64,000 nt of DNA from positions 372,001 through 436,000 of the forward strand of contig JAPFFF010000045.1 in assembly GCA_039105265.1 (NCBI GenBank). The letters run 5' to 3'. Shown one piece after another: positions 49,715 through 60,610 of the stretch. Source of the stretch: Tritrichomonas musculus. Lineage: Eukaryota; Parabasalia; Tritrichomonadida; Tritrichomonadidae. Both the position numbers and the translations under genes were made by a program. Within the stretch, counting starts at the first letter, position 1; every line of letters begins with the position of its first letter. Under the pieces are notes generated by a model, which searched no databases, was not told the DNA's origin, and was given only the letters and a program-made list of their open reading frames with translations.

Positions 49715-51850
49715 TTACTGAGCTGTAAGTTCAATGACCTTACTTGTCATGTGCTTGAATGAGAATGGTTCAAGTCCGATCTTCATTAAGTAATCACCAG
49801 AGAAGACTTCATCGTTGCCCTTAAGATCTGATTTGGTGTTTGGCATTAAGTTGATTTCTGTGACCTTGTATTTCTTAGCTGGATCGAGTCCTTGGAGTTG
49901 GACAGCGAATGTCTTTGATTGGAATCTTGGTGTGATATCGTATGCGAACAAGAGGGCCTTCTTCTTGTCCTTTGAGACGTAGCTGACGGCCATGTGAGCG
50001 CTTTCTGTCTCGTATGGGGAGACAAGACGATATTGGTCACCATCGAGGATGACTTCTTTGTTGCGTTTCCAGTTAGAAACGGCGCCTTGGACGTAGTGGA
50101 GTTCGTCTTCTGTGATATCGTGAAGACCGATATCGAAACCGAGTTTGCACATTGAAGCAACATCTGTCCTGAACTTGACGGATGAAACCTTGTTCCAGCT
50201 TGTGACGTGTGCGCACATTGCCTTGGCTGGGAAGATTTGTGAGAAGCCCCATTGGATGTAGCAACGTTCGATTGGGTCGGTATCATCGGAGCACCAGAAT
50301 TCGGTGAAGTATTGAAGAGCGCCATAATCGCAACGAGCACCACCACCAGAGCAAAGCATGATTGGGACTGTTGGGTACTTGGCACGAACACGTTGGCAAA
50401 CGTTGTATAAACCACGAACGTGGTCAACATATAAGTTGCCTTGTCTGTCCTTTTCGTAGTGGGAGTAGATGTTTGTGATTGGGCTGTTGCAGTCCCATTT
50501 GAAGAATGCAACTTCTGGGTTTTCTTTAAGGATGTTGTCAACAACTCCGAAGACGAAATCTTGAACTTCTGGGTTAGCAAGATCAAGAACGAGTTGGTTC
50601 CTGTAGTAGTATGTTTCTCTGTTTGGAAGTGTGATAGCCCAGTCTGGGTGCTTCTCGAAGAGATCTGATCTTGGGTTGACCATTTCTGGTTCGATCCAGA
50701 TTCCGAATTTGATTCCTGCTTCTTTGGCGAATTCGACAAGCTTTGGAATACCATTTGGAAGCTTGCTCTTCATGACTTGCCAGTCTCCTAAACCTGCGTG
50801 GTCATCGTTACGTGGGTGGTTGTTGCCGAACCATCCATCATCGAGAAGGAAGAGGTCGACACCTAATTCTTTGGCTTCTTTCATGAGCTTGCCAAGAAGT
50901 TCTTCATTGAAGTCGAAGAATGTGTTTTCCCAGTTGTTAAGGAGGGTAAGACGAGTTCCTTTACCATCGCATAATTCGTGATTACGTGCCCATTCGTGGA
51001 AGTGGCGGGATGCTTCACCAAGACCGTGGTTGGAGTATGTGAAGACGAATTCGGCGGTCTTGAATTCTGTCTTTGGATCGAGTGTGTAGAGGGAGTTCAA
51101 GTGGTTGATACCTGGGAGAACTCTTAAGTTGCCGGCGTTATCGATATCGAAGGTGGCATTGAAGTTACCTGTCCAGTTGATGGCACCAACAAGGACATCA
51201 CCTTCATTCTCCTTTGGTGGTTGGTTAAGACCTAATTCGAAGAAGGAGTGAGCGAACATTGATGCACGGCTTCCTAATTTAGAGTCGACGATCTTCTTGC
51301 CGAATTGTAATTCTTGTGTTTGGATACGTGCTTCACGAGCCCAATCTGATGCGAATTCGTTGAGGTAGTAGTGTGGGGCGCAGAAGTAAAGGATGCATGT
51401 GAAGTAACGGGAGAATTGTAATGGTTTGCTTTCTTCGTGGGAGATAACGGACCATACCTTGATAACATCTTCCTTTTCGTAGGCGATGTAGTGGAGGGTA
51501 AGGTGAACTGGATAAACATCATCTTTGAGATGGATGATTGTTTCAACTCCACCGTTAACTTTCTTTTGTTCGTGCTTTTCATATTTGAAGATTGTGCATG
51601 GGTTTCCGTCGGCGTGAGTAACAGCAACGCATGGTTCGAAGAAATCTTCATAACCTGATCCTGCAGCAACTTCCCAACCACGGCGGCTGACAGCTCCATC
51701 TGAACCGGATTTAACGGACCAATCAATCTTTGGAAGATCTGCATCGCATAATAACTTTTGGCCAAGGTAGGATTGGTAAAGACGCTTGTTCTCTGGAACT
51801 TGAAGAACAAGTTCGAGATGTTCGCATTGAATTCTGATGAATGTGCTCAT
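49715..51850 (-). CDS. Alpha-galactosidase, GH36 family
   Basis: 711 residues, complete. The N-terminal beta domain is about 1-290; the catalytic barrel runs about 300-620. Motifs: LLDDGWFGNNHPRNDDHAG (335-353), GIWIEPEMVNP (373-383), FFKWDCNSPITN with the nucleophile Asp (D453 in KWD), CSGGGARCDYGAL (500-512) and WCSDDTDPIERC (519-530) with the acid/base Asp in SDDTD. The C-terminal beta domain closes the protein. It would cut terminal alpha-1,6-galactosides (melibiose, raffinose, galactomannan ends). No signal peptide is evident, so it is probably intracellular. The strong C/G-ending codon preference implies high expression. The sequence is of bacterial GH36 type, so lateral transfer is a reasonable inference. 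Inr TCACTT lies 15 nt upstream. Confidence 0.95.
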   Translation of the reverse strand: MSTFIRIQCEHLELVLQVPENKRLYQSYLGQKLLCDADLPKIDWSVKSGSDGAVSRRGWEVAAGSGYEDFFEPCVAVTHADGNPCTIFKYEKHEQKKVNGGVETIIHLKDDVYPVHLTLHYIAYEKEDVIKVWSVISHEESKPLQFSRYFTCILYFCAPHYYLNEFASDWAREARIQTQELQFGKKIVDSKLGSRASMFAHSFFELGLNQPPKENEGDVLVGAINWTGNFNATFDIDNAGNLRVLPGINHLNSLYTLDPKTEFKTAEFVFTYSNHGLGEASRHFHEWARNHELCDGKGTRLTLLNNWENTFFDFNEELLGKLMKEAKELGVDLFLLDDGWFGNNHPRNDDHAGLGDWQVMKSKLPNGIPKLVEFAKEAGIKFGIWIEPEMVNPRSDLFEKHPDWAITLPNRETYYYRNQLVLDLANPEVQDFVFGVVDNILKENPEVAFFKWDCNSPITNIYSHYEKDRQGNLYVDHVRGLYNVCQRVRAKYPTVPIMLCSGGGARCDYGALQYFTEFWCSDDTDPIERCYIQWGFSQIFPAKAMCAHVTSWNKVSSVKFRTDVASMCKLGFDIGLHDITEDELHYVQGAVSNWKRNKEVILDGDQYRLVSPYETESAHMAVSYVSKDKKKALLFAYDITPRFQSKTFAVQLQGLDPAKKYKVTEINLMPNTKSDLKGNDEVFSGDYLMKIGLEPFSFKHMTSKVIELTAQ

Positions 51851-51864
51851 TCGAATTAAAAAAA

Positions 51865-51870
51865 AAGTGA
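51865..51870 (-). promoter_or_regulatory. Inr before alpha-galactosidase
   Basis: On the minus strand TCACTT, about 15 nt before the ATG at 51850. Confidence 0.45.
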
Positions 51871-52977
51871 AGTATTTTTAAAAAAAATCAAAAAAATTAG
51901 ATTTTGAAAATTCATTGTTTAATTCAAAAACTTTCACTCATTCACATTATATCAATTTTTGAAGGATTATTTGAGTTACAATATAAAAACAAAAAATTGA
52001 GAAAAACTCACACAAAGAAATTGAAAAATTATTGAAAAAAATTGATAAAAAAACAACTTATTAAATGGTGGATTGAACTTTCGTATACTAATACAATTTA
52101 ACACATAGGTTAAATTATCAATTAACTTGATTTTTTATTACCTTTTGGGACTAATGGTAGTTTTTTTTACGATTTTTTGATTTTTCAATTTTTTTTTTTT
52201 TATAAAAAAAAGATATTTAAGTGAAATCAATATCATCTTAAAATTTTTGAATAGTTTTGATTAAATAATTTACTATCAAATATAATTTTATGGAACTTAT
52301 TCTGATATTTATATATTATTTTTTGAAAGGAAAAAATTAGTAAAACTTTTTGAATTTAAAAAAAGAAGTAAAACTTTTTGAATGTTTAAAATATATTTGA
52401 TCTTTTCATAAGTTTTCCAGAATTCTGCAGAGTACAATGTATTTTATCATGAAAATTGATCGAATTCATAAAATAAAATATTATCAAAATTTAATTAAAA
52501 ATATAATAAATGTTTTTTTGGGATAAAAAAAAATTTCTTTATTGAAAATGATACGTATCTATGATGTTTAGAATGTTTTTTAAGTCGTTATTCCTTTTCA
52601 CCATTTAGATTTTTAAAGAAAGTGTTTATTGACAGAAAAAAATATTCGGACATATATAAACAAACATCTATTCGATTATTATTTTTGGCTGTTGAATAAA
52701 TTTGATGTTTCTTTTTGAAAAATATTTTTGCAACCAAATTATTTTGGAATTATTGGTCAAAAAATTATTTCCAAAATATCTTGACAAAATAATGCATATA
52801 TATAGAATAATAATTTTGATTTATCAATTGTACTCAAGTATAGTAATAAATTTTTTCATAACTTTTTCAAAACAAAAAATTGAATAAATATGATTAAAAA
52901 AATATAAAAAACGATTTAATGCCAAAATCAATCTCAAATATAAATGATTTTATTTAGACAAGAGCAAAATTTTGTAT
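51871..52977. other. Intergenic, AT-rich
   Basis: About 1.1 kb with no gene recognised. The 61-codon plus frame at 52702 has no family signature. Confidence 0.45.
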
Positions 52978-53754
52978 TTATATAATTTTTTTCAAAGAAT
53001 TTTGGAAGCTAATAAGTTCATTCAAAGCATCATCAAATTTAATCGAGTGCGAAACATTTCTAAGGAAGTGATTGAATGACTCACTGAGCATCTTTCCATT
53101 CTCAAATGTCATCGATGCAGGCGGAAAACGGGTGAAATAGCAGAAATCGTTTCTGTATTCGCTTTTTTTTGAATACGAAACGATCGTGAATTGAGAGCCA
53201 AAATTTTCGCCATGGTCACCTATTCCTTTCTTCGACAGCCAGCAATCTTCAATGTCGATGTCAACGATTGGACGCTTGTACTCAATTGGCCCTATTGATG
53301 AAAGGCACCCAAAAATCGATGCCGGAGGAGTGTTGATAAAATTCAGGACGTGTTTTGTTGTGTAGAATGAACCTCCTGGCTGGAGCAACTTTATTGATTT
53401 TCGGAACTTTTTACAAGCACACTCAATAGTATCGATTTTTGAGATATTTGCATGTATCGGTGATTTTACAACGAAATTTCCATGCGACCAAGTAAAGCCG
53501 CTTTCATCAGCTGCAAATTTTCTCATGTCAAGGACGAAGAAAGCGCCAGTGGATCATCATATGTGGATTTAACTTAAATTATGTGATGAATTTATCACAA
53601 TTATTTGATCATTCGCTGCAATTGTAGCTAGGCCTTCTGTTAATGGAAGTGTGCAATTATTAAAAGCCCAACGATTAGCTTCTTTGCAATCTTGAACCCA
53701 ATTTGGTATTTGATAAATAGGAATATTATTTTTCTTTTCGATTATAATGACCAT
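52978..53754 (-). pseudogene. Acyltransferase-like (condensation-domain) gene, broken
   Basis: Two frames on the minus strand follow each other. The first (ATG 53754) reads QIPNWVQDCKEANRWAFNNC and NDQIIVINSSHNLS, the place where condensation/alcohol-acetyltransferase-like enzymes carry H-x-x-x-D-G; the motif is cut off after SHN. The second (53526-52978) continues GFTWSHGNFVVKSPIHANIS, ASIFGCLSSIGPIEYKRPIV and ending NELISFQNSLKKII. Spacing and order agree with one gene that lost a piece and its frame around 53530-53570. The family assignment is tentative. No membrane segment. Confidence 0.4.
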
Positions 53755-54174
53755 TTTTTATATATAATCTTAAACCTGAAAATATTTTTTTTGAAATTTT
53801 CTGCTGTTTTCTTTACATAATTGGAGTCTGTAAATTTTATACTGAGTAAAACATTTTCTTTGTGATTCGGATTTGAAAAAAAAGGTTCAACACCATTTTC
53901 TTTCCTTAGCATGAAATGATAAAATATCGATATAACTTTTTAAAAGGACCCATTGAAAAAATGAAGTAACATCCAAAATTTTTAAATATGTAAGTAATAT
54001 TTCAATTCAAAGTTTTCAACATATTTTATCTTGATAAATTTCTTTACAAGCTATCTTATATTATTAAAAAAATAATATTATATTCTAAATTGAATAATAT
54101 ATATTAAAATATATATGAATTTATTGATTATTTTGTCTTGACATTTTTATCATTATTCTTTTTTTGTGTATAGT
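53755..54174. other. Intergenic, AT-rich
   Basis: Nothing recognised. Confidence 0.4.
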
Positions 54175-54633
54175 TAGACTTGTTATTTTGAAAATCGATA
54201 TCAAAAACGTCACTTTTTTGCATCTGATACTCGATTATCAGTTTCAAAATCTGATATCGAGATTATTGATTATCAAGATATGAAAATAATTGTAAACTTG
54301 ATATCAATTACCGAGATCTCGAGATCTCAAACAGATTTATCTTTTTTTTTTAATTGGTATTTGTGATTTTAAAATATTTAAAAATAAATAATAGAATGTA
54401 TTGATGTTTATTTTAAGATGAAAATCAAAAAATACATTCTTTTTTATGAAATATTTGAGATTAAATGACGATCATATGTTTATCAAAAAGTTTAATTGAA
54501 AATTCTGATATCAAAATCTGAGAAAAAAAATCTCGATCTCTGAAATCGATCTCGAGAATCAGTGCATATTTATGTATCGATATCAAAAAGTCATTCAATT
54601 ATCGATCTCGAGAATCGGAGAATAACAAGCCTA
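54175..54633. mobile_element. 459-bp inverted-repeat element (copy 2 of a dispersed family)
   Basis: The left end begins TAGACTTGTTATTTT and the right end closes AATAACAAGCCTA, inverted copies; inside them GAAAATCGATATC and ATCGATCTCGAGAATC also pair. The right half (54438-54633) is shared with 13901-14009. No coding capacity. The many CGAT and CTCGAG words make it a self-complementary, probably non-autonomous element. Confidence 0.55.
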
Positions 54634-54934
54634 TGTCTGGTCTTGTAACTATATATCGTAACAACTTCCACGACAGCCATAGCAGTAGCTAAATATAGAA
54701 GGCAAAATCTTTGGTATTTTTCTTTGATTCAATAAAAACGATAGGGGGTATATATGTGCGAGATGGGTATCAGATTTTATATATATATATATATATATTA
54801 TACCAATTGCACTTCAACAAATTTTTATATAAAGTGTATTACACAAAAATATGATGTACTTGTTATTGAAACAAATTTCGATCCGAATATATAATCTACA
54901 ACCTCATATAAATTCTATGAAATTCAACATTTCT
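54634..54934. other. Intergenic with TA microsatellite
   Basis: A TA run at about 54778-54799; no gene. Confidence 0.4.
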
Positions 54935-55582
54935 TTAAATCACTTTTTTTGAAAAAACTCCTAAATCGAGAGGTTGGCATTGATCACTTGTATGTGGTAT
55001 TAAAAAAATAGGAGTGATTTTATTTTCATTTAAGTATTGTTGTAGCTCTTCTAAAACTGAAGGTTGTGCTTTAAAACCATCTAATAATAAAATTGTTTTT
55101 TCCAGAGTCCTCTTTTTGAATATTCCTTTTGTCATAAATTCATTTATTTGATAATCGCAACAAAACGATGATTTTGGAATATAAGAAAAAAATTCTGAGT
55201 CAATCGTTTTTCTTGGAGTAATTATAAGAGGCTTTGGATTTTCTCCATTTGCAGAAATGCAAACTAAACCTGTGCATCTTTTTCTTCTTGTACAACCAAC
55301 ACTAATATGAGTTTTTTTATATGAAGCTGGAAAAATAGCGGGCATTTCTTGAGAATCTCCAAATTCTTCTCCTCTGACTTCATCCAAATTATAAATTAAT
55401 CTTCCATCGACATTTTTGTTTTCATCATATAAATTTGAATAATATGTATCATTTTCTGCTTCAGAAGAATCAACTCTGTTTTGTTCCATTGGATCACCAA
55501 TAGCAAAATGAAAATCTGTATTTTTTCTTAAATTATTCCTGACTTGATCGTCTGTTGATAAAATTTTAAATTCATCCTTCAT
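54935..55582 (-). mobile_element. Pogo/CENP-B-type transposase fragment
   Basis: A 215-codon frame with the DDE_1 catalytic core of the pogo group (Tc1/mariner superfamily): first Asp in LIYNLDEV, second in ILLLDGFKAQPS, third in HTSDQCQPLDLGVF. The usual N-terminal CENP-B HTH domains are absent and the frame closes just before the ATG, so it is the C-terminal portion of a transposase. It lies just outside the 5.7-kb transposon (55865-61564), on the other strand, and is a different family member. Confidence 0.75.
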
Positions 55583-55619
55583 ATTTTGAGTTTCAAATAT
55601 ATCTGAAACTAATAATATA

Positions 55620-55862
55620 GATCTTGAAACTAGAGAAGTAACTTTTTAGTATGAAGCAAGAGAAATAAGATGGAAAAACTATCAATCATCTATACAAATT
55701 ATTAAAAACTCTGAAGATATTAATCTTATTAAACTTTATATTAAATCAACTTTTTCATTTAATAAAACAACATCATCAAATAATAAATTAACAATAGTTT
55801 AATCAATATCATTTACAGTTTCCTGATGAAATTATTAAATCTAAATCAGTAAAAGCAGATAG
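55620..55862 (+). pseudogene. Degraded ORF interrupted by the 5.7-kb transposon, left part
   Basis: Reads YEAREIRWKNYQSSIQIIKN and, in a shifted frame, QYHLQFPDEIIKSKSVKADS up to the TA where the transposon sits. If the element is removed the frame would continue SMINFFV in the right flank (61567). Stops break it in several places. Family not recognised. Confidence 0.4.
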
Positions 55863-55908
55863 TATACCCGTATTGTACACAATCCTAGTGAGTTTGCGAT
55901 AATTCAAT
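55863..55908. repeat. Left terminal inverted repeat (with TA duplication)
   Basis: TA followed by TACCCGTATTGTACACAATC and a further 24 bp matching, in reverse complement, the right end 61521-61566 at 45 of 46 positions. Confidence 0.85.
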
Positions 55909-56049
55909 AATTCATATCACCATAAAAAATTAATTCAAAAATTGAGAAGTTTATTTATCGATTTTTTTTTATTATAAATTCAAGCACTGAAGCTTATTCA
56001 TAACACAAACCGGGAAAATGCCCACATTTATAATAATGCGTCCAAGGAG

Positions 56050-57171
56050 AAAGTTAAACAGCGTCTCAATAATAAGCCAAACAGTGTTTCAATAAAAAGT
56101 CAAAAATCATCTCGATAAAAAGTCAAACAGCAACTAGATAAAAGTCAGACAGCGTCTCAATAAAAAGTCAAACAGTATCTCGATAAAAAGTCAAGCAAAA
56201 TCTCGATAAAAATTCAAAAACATCTCGATAAAAAGTCAAGCAAAATCTCGATAAAAATTCAAAAACATCTCGATAAAAGGTCAAGCAAAATCTCGATAAA
56301 AATTCAAAAACATCTCGATAAAAAGTCAAACAAAATCTCGATAAAAAGAAAAAAATAATCTCGATAAAAATTCAAAAACATCTCGATAAAAGGTCAAACA
56401 AAATCTCGATAAAAAGTAAAAACATCTCGATAAAAAGTAAAAACATCTCGATAAAAGGTCAAACAAAATCTCGATAAAAAGAAAAAAATAATCTCGATAA
56501 AAATTCAAAAACATCTCGATAAAAGGTCAAACAAAATCTCGATAAAAAGTAAAAACATCTCGATAAAAGGTCAAACAAAATCTCGATATAAAGAAAAAGA
56601 TAATCTCGATAAAAATTCAAAAACATCTCGATAAAAGGTCAAACAAAATCTCGATAAAAAGAAAAAAATAATCTCGATAAAAATTCAAAAACATCTCGAT
56701 AAAAGGTCAAACAAAATCTCGATAAAAAGAAAAAAATAATCTCGATAAAAAGTCAAAAAACATTTCAATAAAAAGACAAACAACACCTCAATCAAAAGTC
56801 GGAAAACATCTCAATCAAAAGTCAAAAATCATCTCAATCAAAAGTCAGAAATCATCTCAATCAAAAGTCAAAAATCATCTCAATTAAAAGTCAGAAATCA
56901 TCTCAATCAAAAGTCAGAAATCATCTCAATCAAAAGTCAGAAATCATCTCTATAAAGAGTCAGAAATCATCTCAATCAAAAGTCAAAAATCATCTCAATC
57001 AAAAGTCAAAAATCATCTCAATCAAAAGTCAAAAATCATCTCAATCAAAAGTCAAAAATCATCTCAATCAAAAGTCAGAAATCATCTCAATCAAAAGTCA
57101 GAAATCATCTCAATCAAAAGTCAGAAATCATCTCTATAAAGAGTAAAAAAACATTTCAATAAAAAGTCAAA
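56050..57171. repeat. Satellite array, 22-bp units, about 50 copies
   Basis: Units follow TCTCRATMAAAAGTCAAA with variants. The left block (to about 56750) uses TCTCGATAAAA with a higher-order period of three units (about 68 bp) made by alternating linkers; the right block is a more regular 22-mer CATCTCAATCAAAAGTCAGA. No unique spacers, so not a CRISPR array. It ends about 120 bp before the transposase ATG. Confidence 0.9.
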
Positions 57172-57294
57172 ATTTTAAAAAATTATTTAGTATTTTTTTA
57201 GTTTATATTTTATGAATTCAAATATTTTTAATTTTCAATATTATTAATGAAATAAAGCAATCAATTTTTCAGTTAGTTTAATTATATTTTTTTA

Positions 57295-60062
57295 ATGAAA
57301 AAACTTTATGCGTCTCCTACTTTTTCCGCATCAAAAATTGACAATATCAAAAAAATAATAGCAAGATACGACGGTGAATTGTGTTCAAACATGCAAGAAG
57401 CCAATATTATTGTTCTTGACCAAATCACGTATGGCATAAAATTCTCCAGAGATTATGAAAAAATTAAGGCAAAGCTAATAATTTCGTATTTATGCTTGCA
57501 AAATATGGATTTTGAACTTATGAATCCCTTCACATATAAAACCAGTCAAAAATTTCTTCAAAATACATACCTAAGGAATAAAACATTTAGTTTTATAAAT
57601 ACTTCTGATAAGACAACAAAAGCATGTACAAACATTATCAATTCTTTGGATGGAAAAGTTGTAAATGAAAATGCGGATTATTACTTATCTGAATTGAAAG
57701 AACCTTGTCAAGGTAAAACAATTATTAGTATTTCCTGGTTATATGCGCTTCAATTTTCGTCATGTTATTTGCAACCTTTTTTATTTATTATAGAAAAAAA
57801 AAGAAATAATGAAAAAGAAATACATATCGAAAAAAAAAGAAATAAAGTAATAAAAATTAGTACAGAAAAAAAAACGAAAAGTAAAAGTAAAAGTGTTTTG
57901 CCATTTCTTTGTGGCTTTCCTCCTTCAATTAATAATATAACAAAAATAGATGATTCAAAGATATCATTGCCAAAGTAAATTTCAGTAAGCACCGATGCAT
58001 TTCACAATGCAACAAACAATGAAGCAAGCATCGACGCATTTCTCAATGCAACAAACAATGAAGCAAGCATCGATGCATTTCTCAATGCAACAAACAATGA
58101 AGCAAGCATCGATGCATTTCACAATGCAACAAACAATGAAGCAAGCATCGATGCATTTCTCAATGCAACAAACAATGAAGCAAGCATCGATGCATTTCAC
58201 AATGCAACAAACAATGAAGCAAGCATCGATGCATTTCTCAATGCAACAAACAATGAAGCAAGCATCGATGCATTTCACAATGCAACAAACAATGAAGCAA
58301 GCATCGATGCATTTCTCAATGCAACAAACAATGAAGCAAGCATCGATGCATTTCACAATGCAACAAACAATCAAGCTTATAAATTTACTTACGATCCTAT
58401 TTTTATTTCAAAAGCATATCATATAAAAACACAACATAAGTATTCATATACAGTATTAAAAGAAGAAATGACTTACCTGTATCCATCGTTAAAAAACGAA
58501 AGTTTTGATCGTTTCAAAGATGCATGCAAGTTTTGCTTTTCACAGCTTAAAGCCAAGAAAAACATGAATGTTCAATTTTCTAAAGATACTTATTCTGCAT
58601 TCAATTCTCGAATTAAAGAAATATCAGAAGACTTGAAACGTAGTGATTTTGACATGATGAATAAGGTTCAATGCGGTTTTTTTGAACGAAAAGGACCTTG
58701 GTGCGAAACAGAAGCGAGACATTTAAAATATGTTCTAATAGAAGGATGCCATACTGGTCTCATATTCACAAAAGAAGGATTTATTGATTGGGTAAAATTG
58801 CTAGCTTTGTTCCTGAAAGAACTGGTAAATCAATTTATGACAAGTATCGCACTATGGTTAAAAATAATGAAATTGAAGAAATCGTTAATAAATATGATAA
58901 TCACCCAGATTCAGATAAAAGATTCTATAAAATTCTTCATAAGGCACTTAATTCTCATCAAGAAAAATTAATATTCAATGAAATAATAGAATCAATTAAT
59001 AAAGGAGAAATCATCAGAGTATCAGATATTTCAATAATGGCTCGTAGAATGTTTTATTCACCATTATCTTTGGCAACAAAAGCTGTTGTTTTTTCATATC
59101 TTGAGAAAAAGCAGTGGCCTTTCGATGCTCAAGGTGATATAGACATAGATTCTTTTGACGAGGAAGTACTGAAATTAATTCCATTTGCAAAAAAAGATCC
59201 TATTAAACTAATGAAAGAATATAATATCAAAGAATTTAATGCAAGCTTATCATGGACCTATAAGTTTATCCATAGAAACGGGCTGAGCTTTAAGAAGGCC
59301 CATTATGAGAGGCGAGGAATCATTAATGCTGATGAAGTTGATCGATATTTGGAAGAGGTTGCTGATGCAATTATAACTTATGGAGAACAATGTGTATTAA
59401 ACATGGATGAAACTTGTGTTAACACGTTTAACCCTCCTGATAAAGGTATTGCAATAAGAGGGAAAGATACCGTGAATAAAGTTCAAATCGAAAATTATAA
59501 TAAAAAAGAAGGAACAACTTACATTGGTACAATATCTAAAGATCCAAATACACGTTTTCCATTATGCATCATTGCAGCAGGAACCACACAACAGTGCGAA
59601 AAAAAGTTTTCAATCAAAAAAAGTGCCGATTATTGCCTTCACAGCAAAAATGGATGGACCACAAAAAAAGTCATGATTGACTACCTTAACTGGCTTGCTG
59701 ATCAAATGGAGCATAAACCGTTTGCTCTTATATTGGATGTTTTTAGGGCACATATGGATAAAACAGTGCAAGATGAAGCTAATCGTTTAAATATTAAACT
59801 TATTTATGTTCCTTCTTGTGGAACTGGACGTTTTCAACCTCTTGATCGTTCAGTTTACGGAGCAGTCAAAAATAAGTTAAAAACAAAAAATGTTCTTTCA
59901 GGAAATTTTAAAAAAAGGCATTCAGAAATACATCAACAAATGGACGAAATCTGGAATGATTTAACGGAAAAAATAATTAAAACTGCATGGGATATTCCAA
60001 ATCTCAACCAGTATTTATATCACGATGGTGATGATCCAAAAGATGAAGATTATATTCAATAA
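57295..60062 (+). CDS. BRCT-repeat-Myb-DDE transposase, broken in two places
   Basis: One coding region of about 922 codons. (1) 57295-57978: two BRCT-like folds (FSASKIDNIKKIIARYDGEL; TSDKTTKACTNIINSLDGKV, then ISISWLYAL) and a basic tail, ended by TAA at 57976. (2) The same frame continues 57979-58370 as ten 13-residue repeats (SIDAFLNATNNEA) and on to 58780. (3) A Myb/SANT-like helix set (W-C-E-T-E-A-R-H-L ... GKIASFVPERTGKSIYDKYR) spans a one-base slip near 58782. (4) 58788-60062: a CENP-B-type HTH (SLSWTYKFIHRNGLSF) and the DDE_1 core with Asp in VLNMDETCV, LILDVFRAH and FQPLDRSVY. The catalytic triad is intact. Both defects are single changes. It may be mobilised by other copies. Confidence 0.75.
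57985..58373 (+). repeat. 39-bp tandem repeat, ten copies, inside the transposase
   Basis: CATCGATGCATTTCTCAATG followed by CAACAAACAATGAAGCAAG; copies alternate between CTCAATG and CACAATG, mostly giving a 78-bp higher-order period. Since 39 is divisible by three, each frame repeats without stops. Confidence 0.95.
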
Positions 60063-60440
60063 TTAAATATAATTTCATAATTATATCATTATTTTTAGTA
60101 TTTTATTTAATTATTTTAAGCATTGTCATAAATTGGAGTAAAAAAAAATGATAAGTATGATTTTTTTGTAAATAAGGCAAATGATTTTAAAAAAAGTTAT
60201 TGGATTTTTTTAAAAAAAGCTAATTATTCACCCAAATGCAAATTATGGTCCAAATCATTTCAATTTTTCGTGATATAATCATATTAAAAAACAATTTTCG
60301 GAAGTTTTGGACTTTTTCGAATATTTATAAAAAATATTAATTAAAAATAATCAAAAGAGGAAAATAATAAAAGCAAAAAAGGCGCCAAAATTCAAATAAA
60401 TAAAAAAACTTTCATATATAAAATTTCAATAAATATATAT
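60063..60440. other. Transposon interior, non-coding
   Basis: AT-rich; no feature seen. Confidence 0.4.
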
Positions 60441-60610
60441 ACGTTAACATTCAATTTTTGAGAGAAAGCTTTTAATTTCAATAATTATATATACGTTAAC
60501 ATTCAATTTTTGAGAGAAAGCTTTTAATTTCAACAATTATATATACGTTAACATTCAATTTTTGAGAGAAAGCTTTTAATTTCAATAATTATATATACGT
60601 TAACATTCAA
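60441..60610. repeat. 52-bp tandem repeat, 3.3 copies
   Basis: ACGTTAACATTCAATTTTTG recurs at 60441, 60493, 60545 and 60597, exactly 52 bp apart, each with GAGAGAAAGCTTTTAATTTC until the array ends. Confidence 0.9.

Noticed and set aside
49846-50754. 302-codon minus frame within the alpha-galactosidase
   Set aside because: Ser/Thr/Gln-rich shadow of the GC-rich codon use of the real gene; no domain.
56050-57171. Possible CRISPR array
   Set aside because: Units are contiguous 22-bp tandem repeats without unique spacers, in a eukaryotic transposon.
57982-58426. Two open frames (plus 57995-58426, minus 57982-58374) as genes
   Set aside because: They are other-frame readings of the 39-bp repeat; only frame 1 connects to the BRCT part and to the DDE part.
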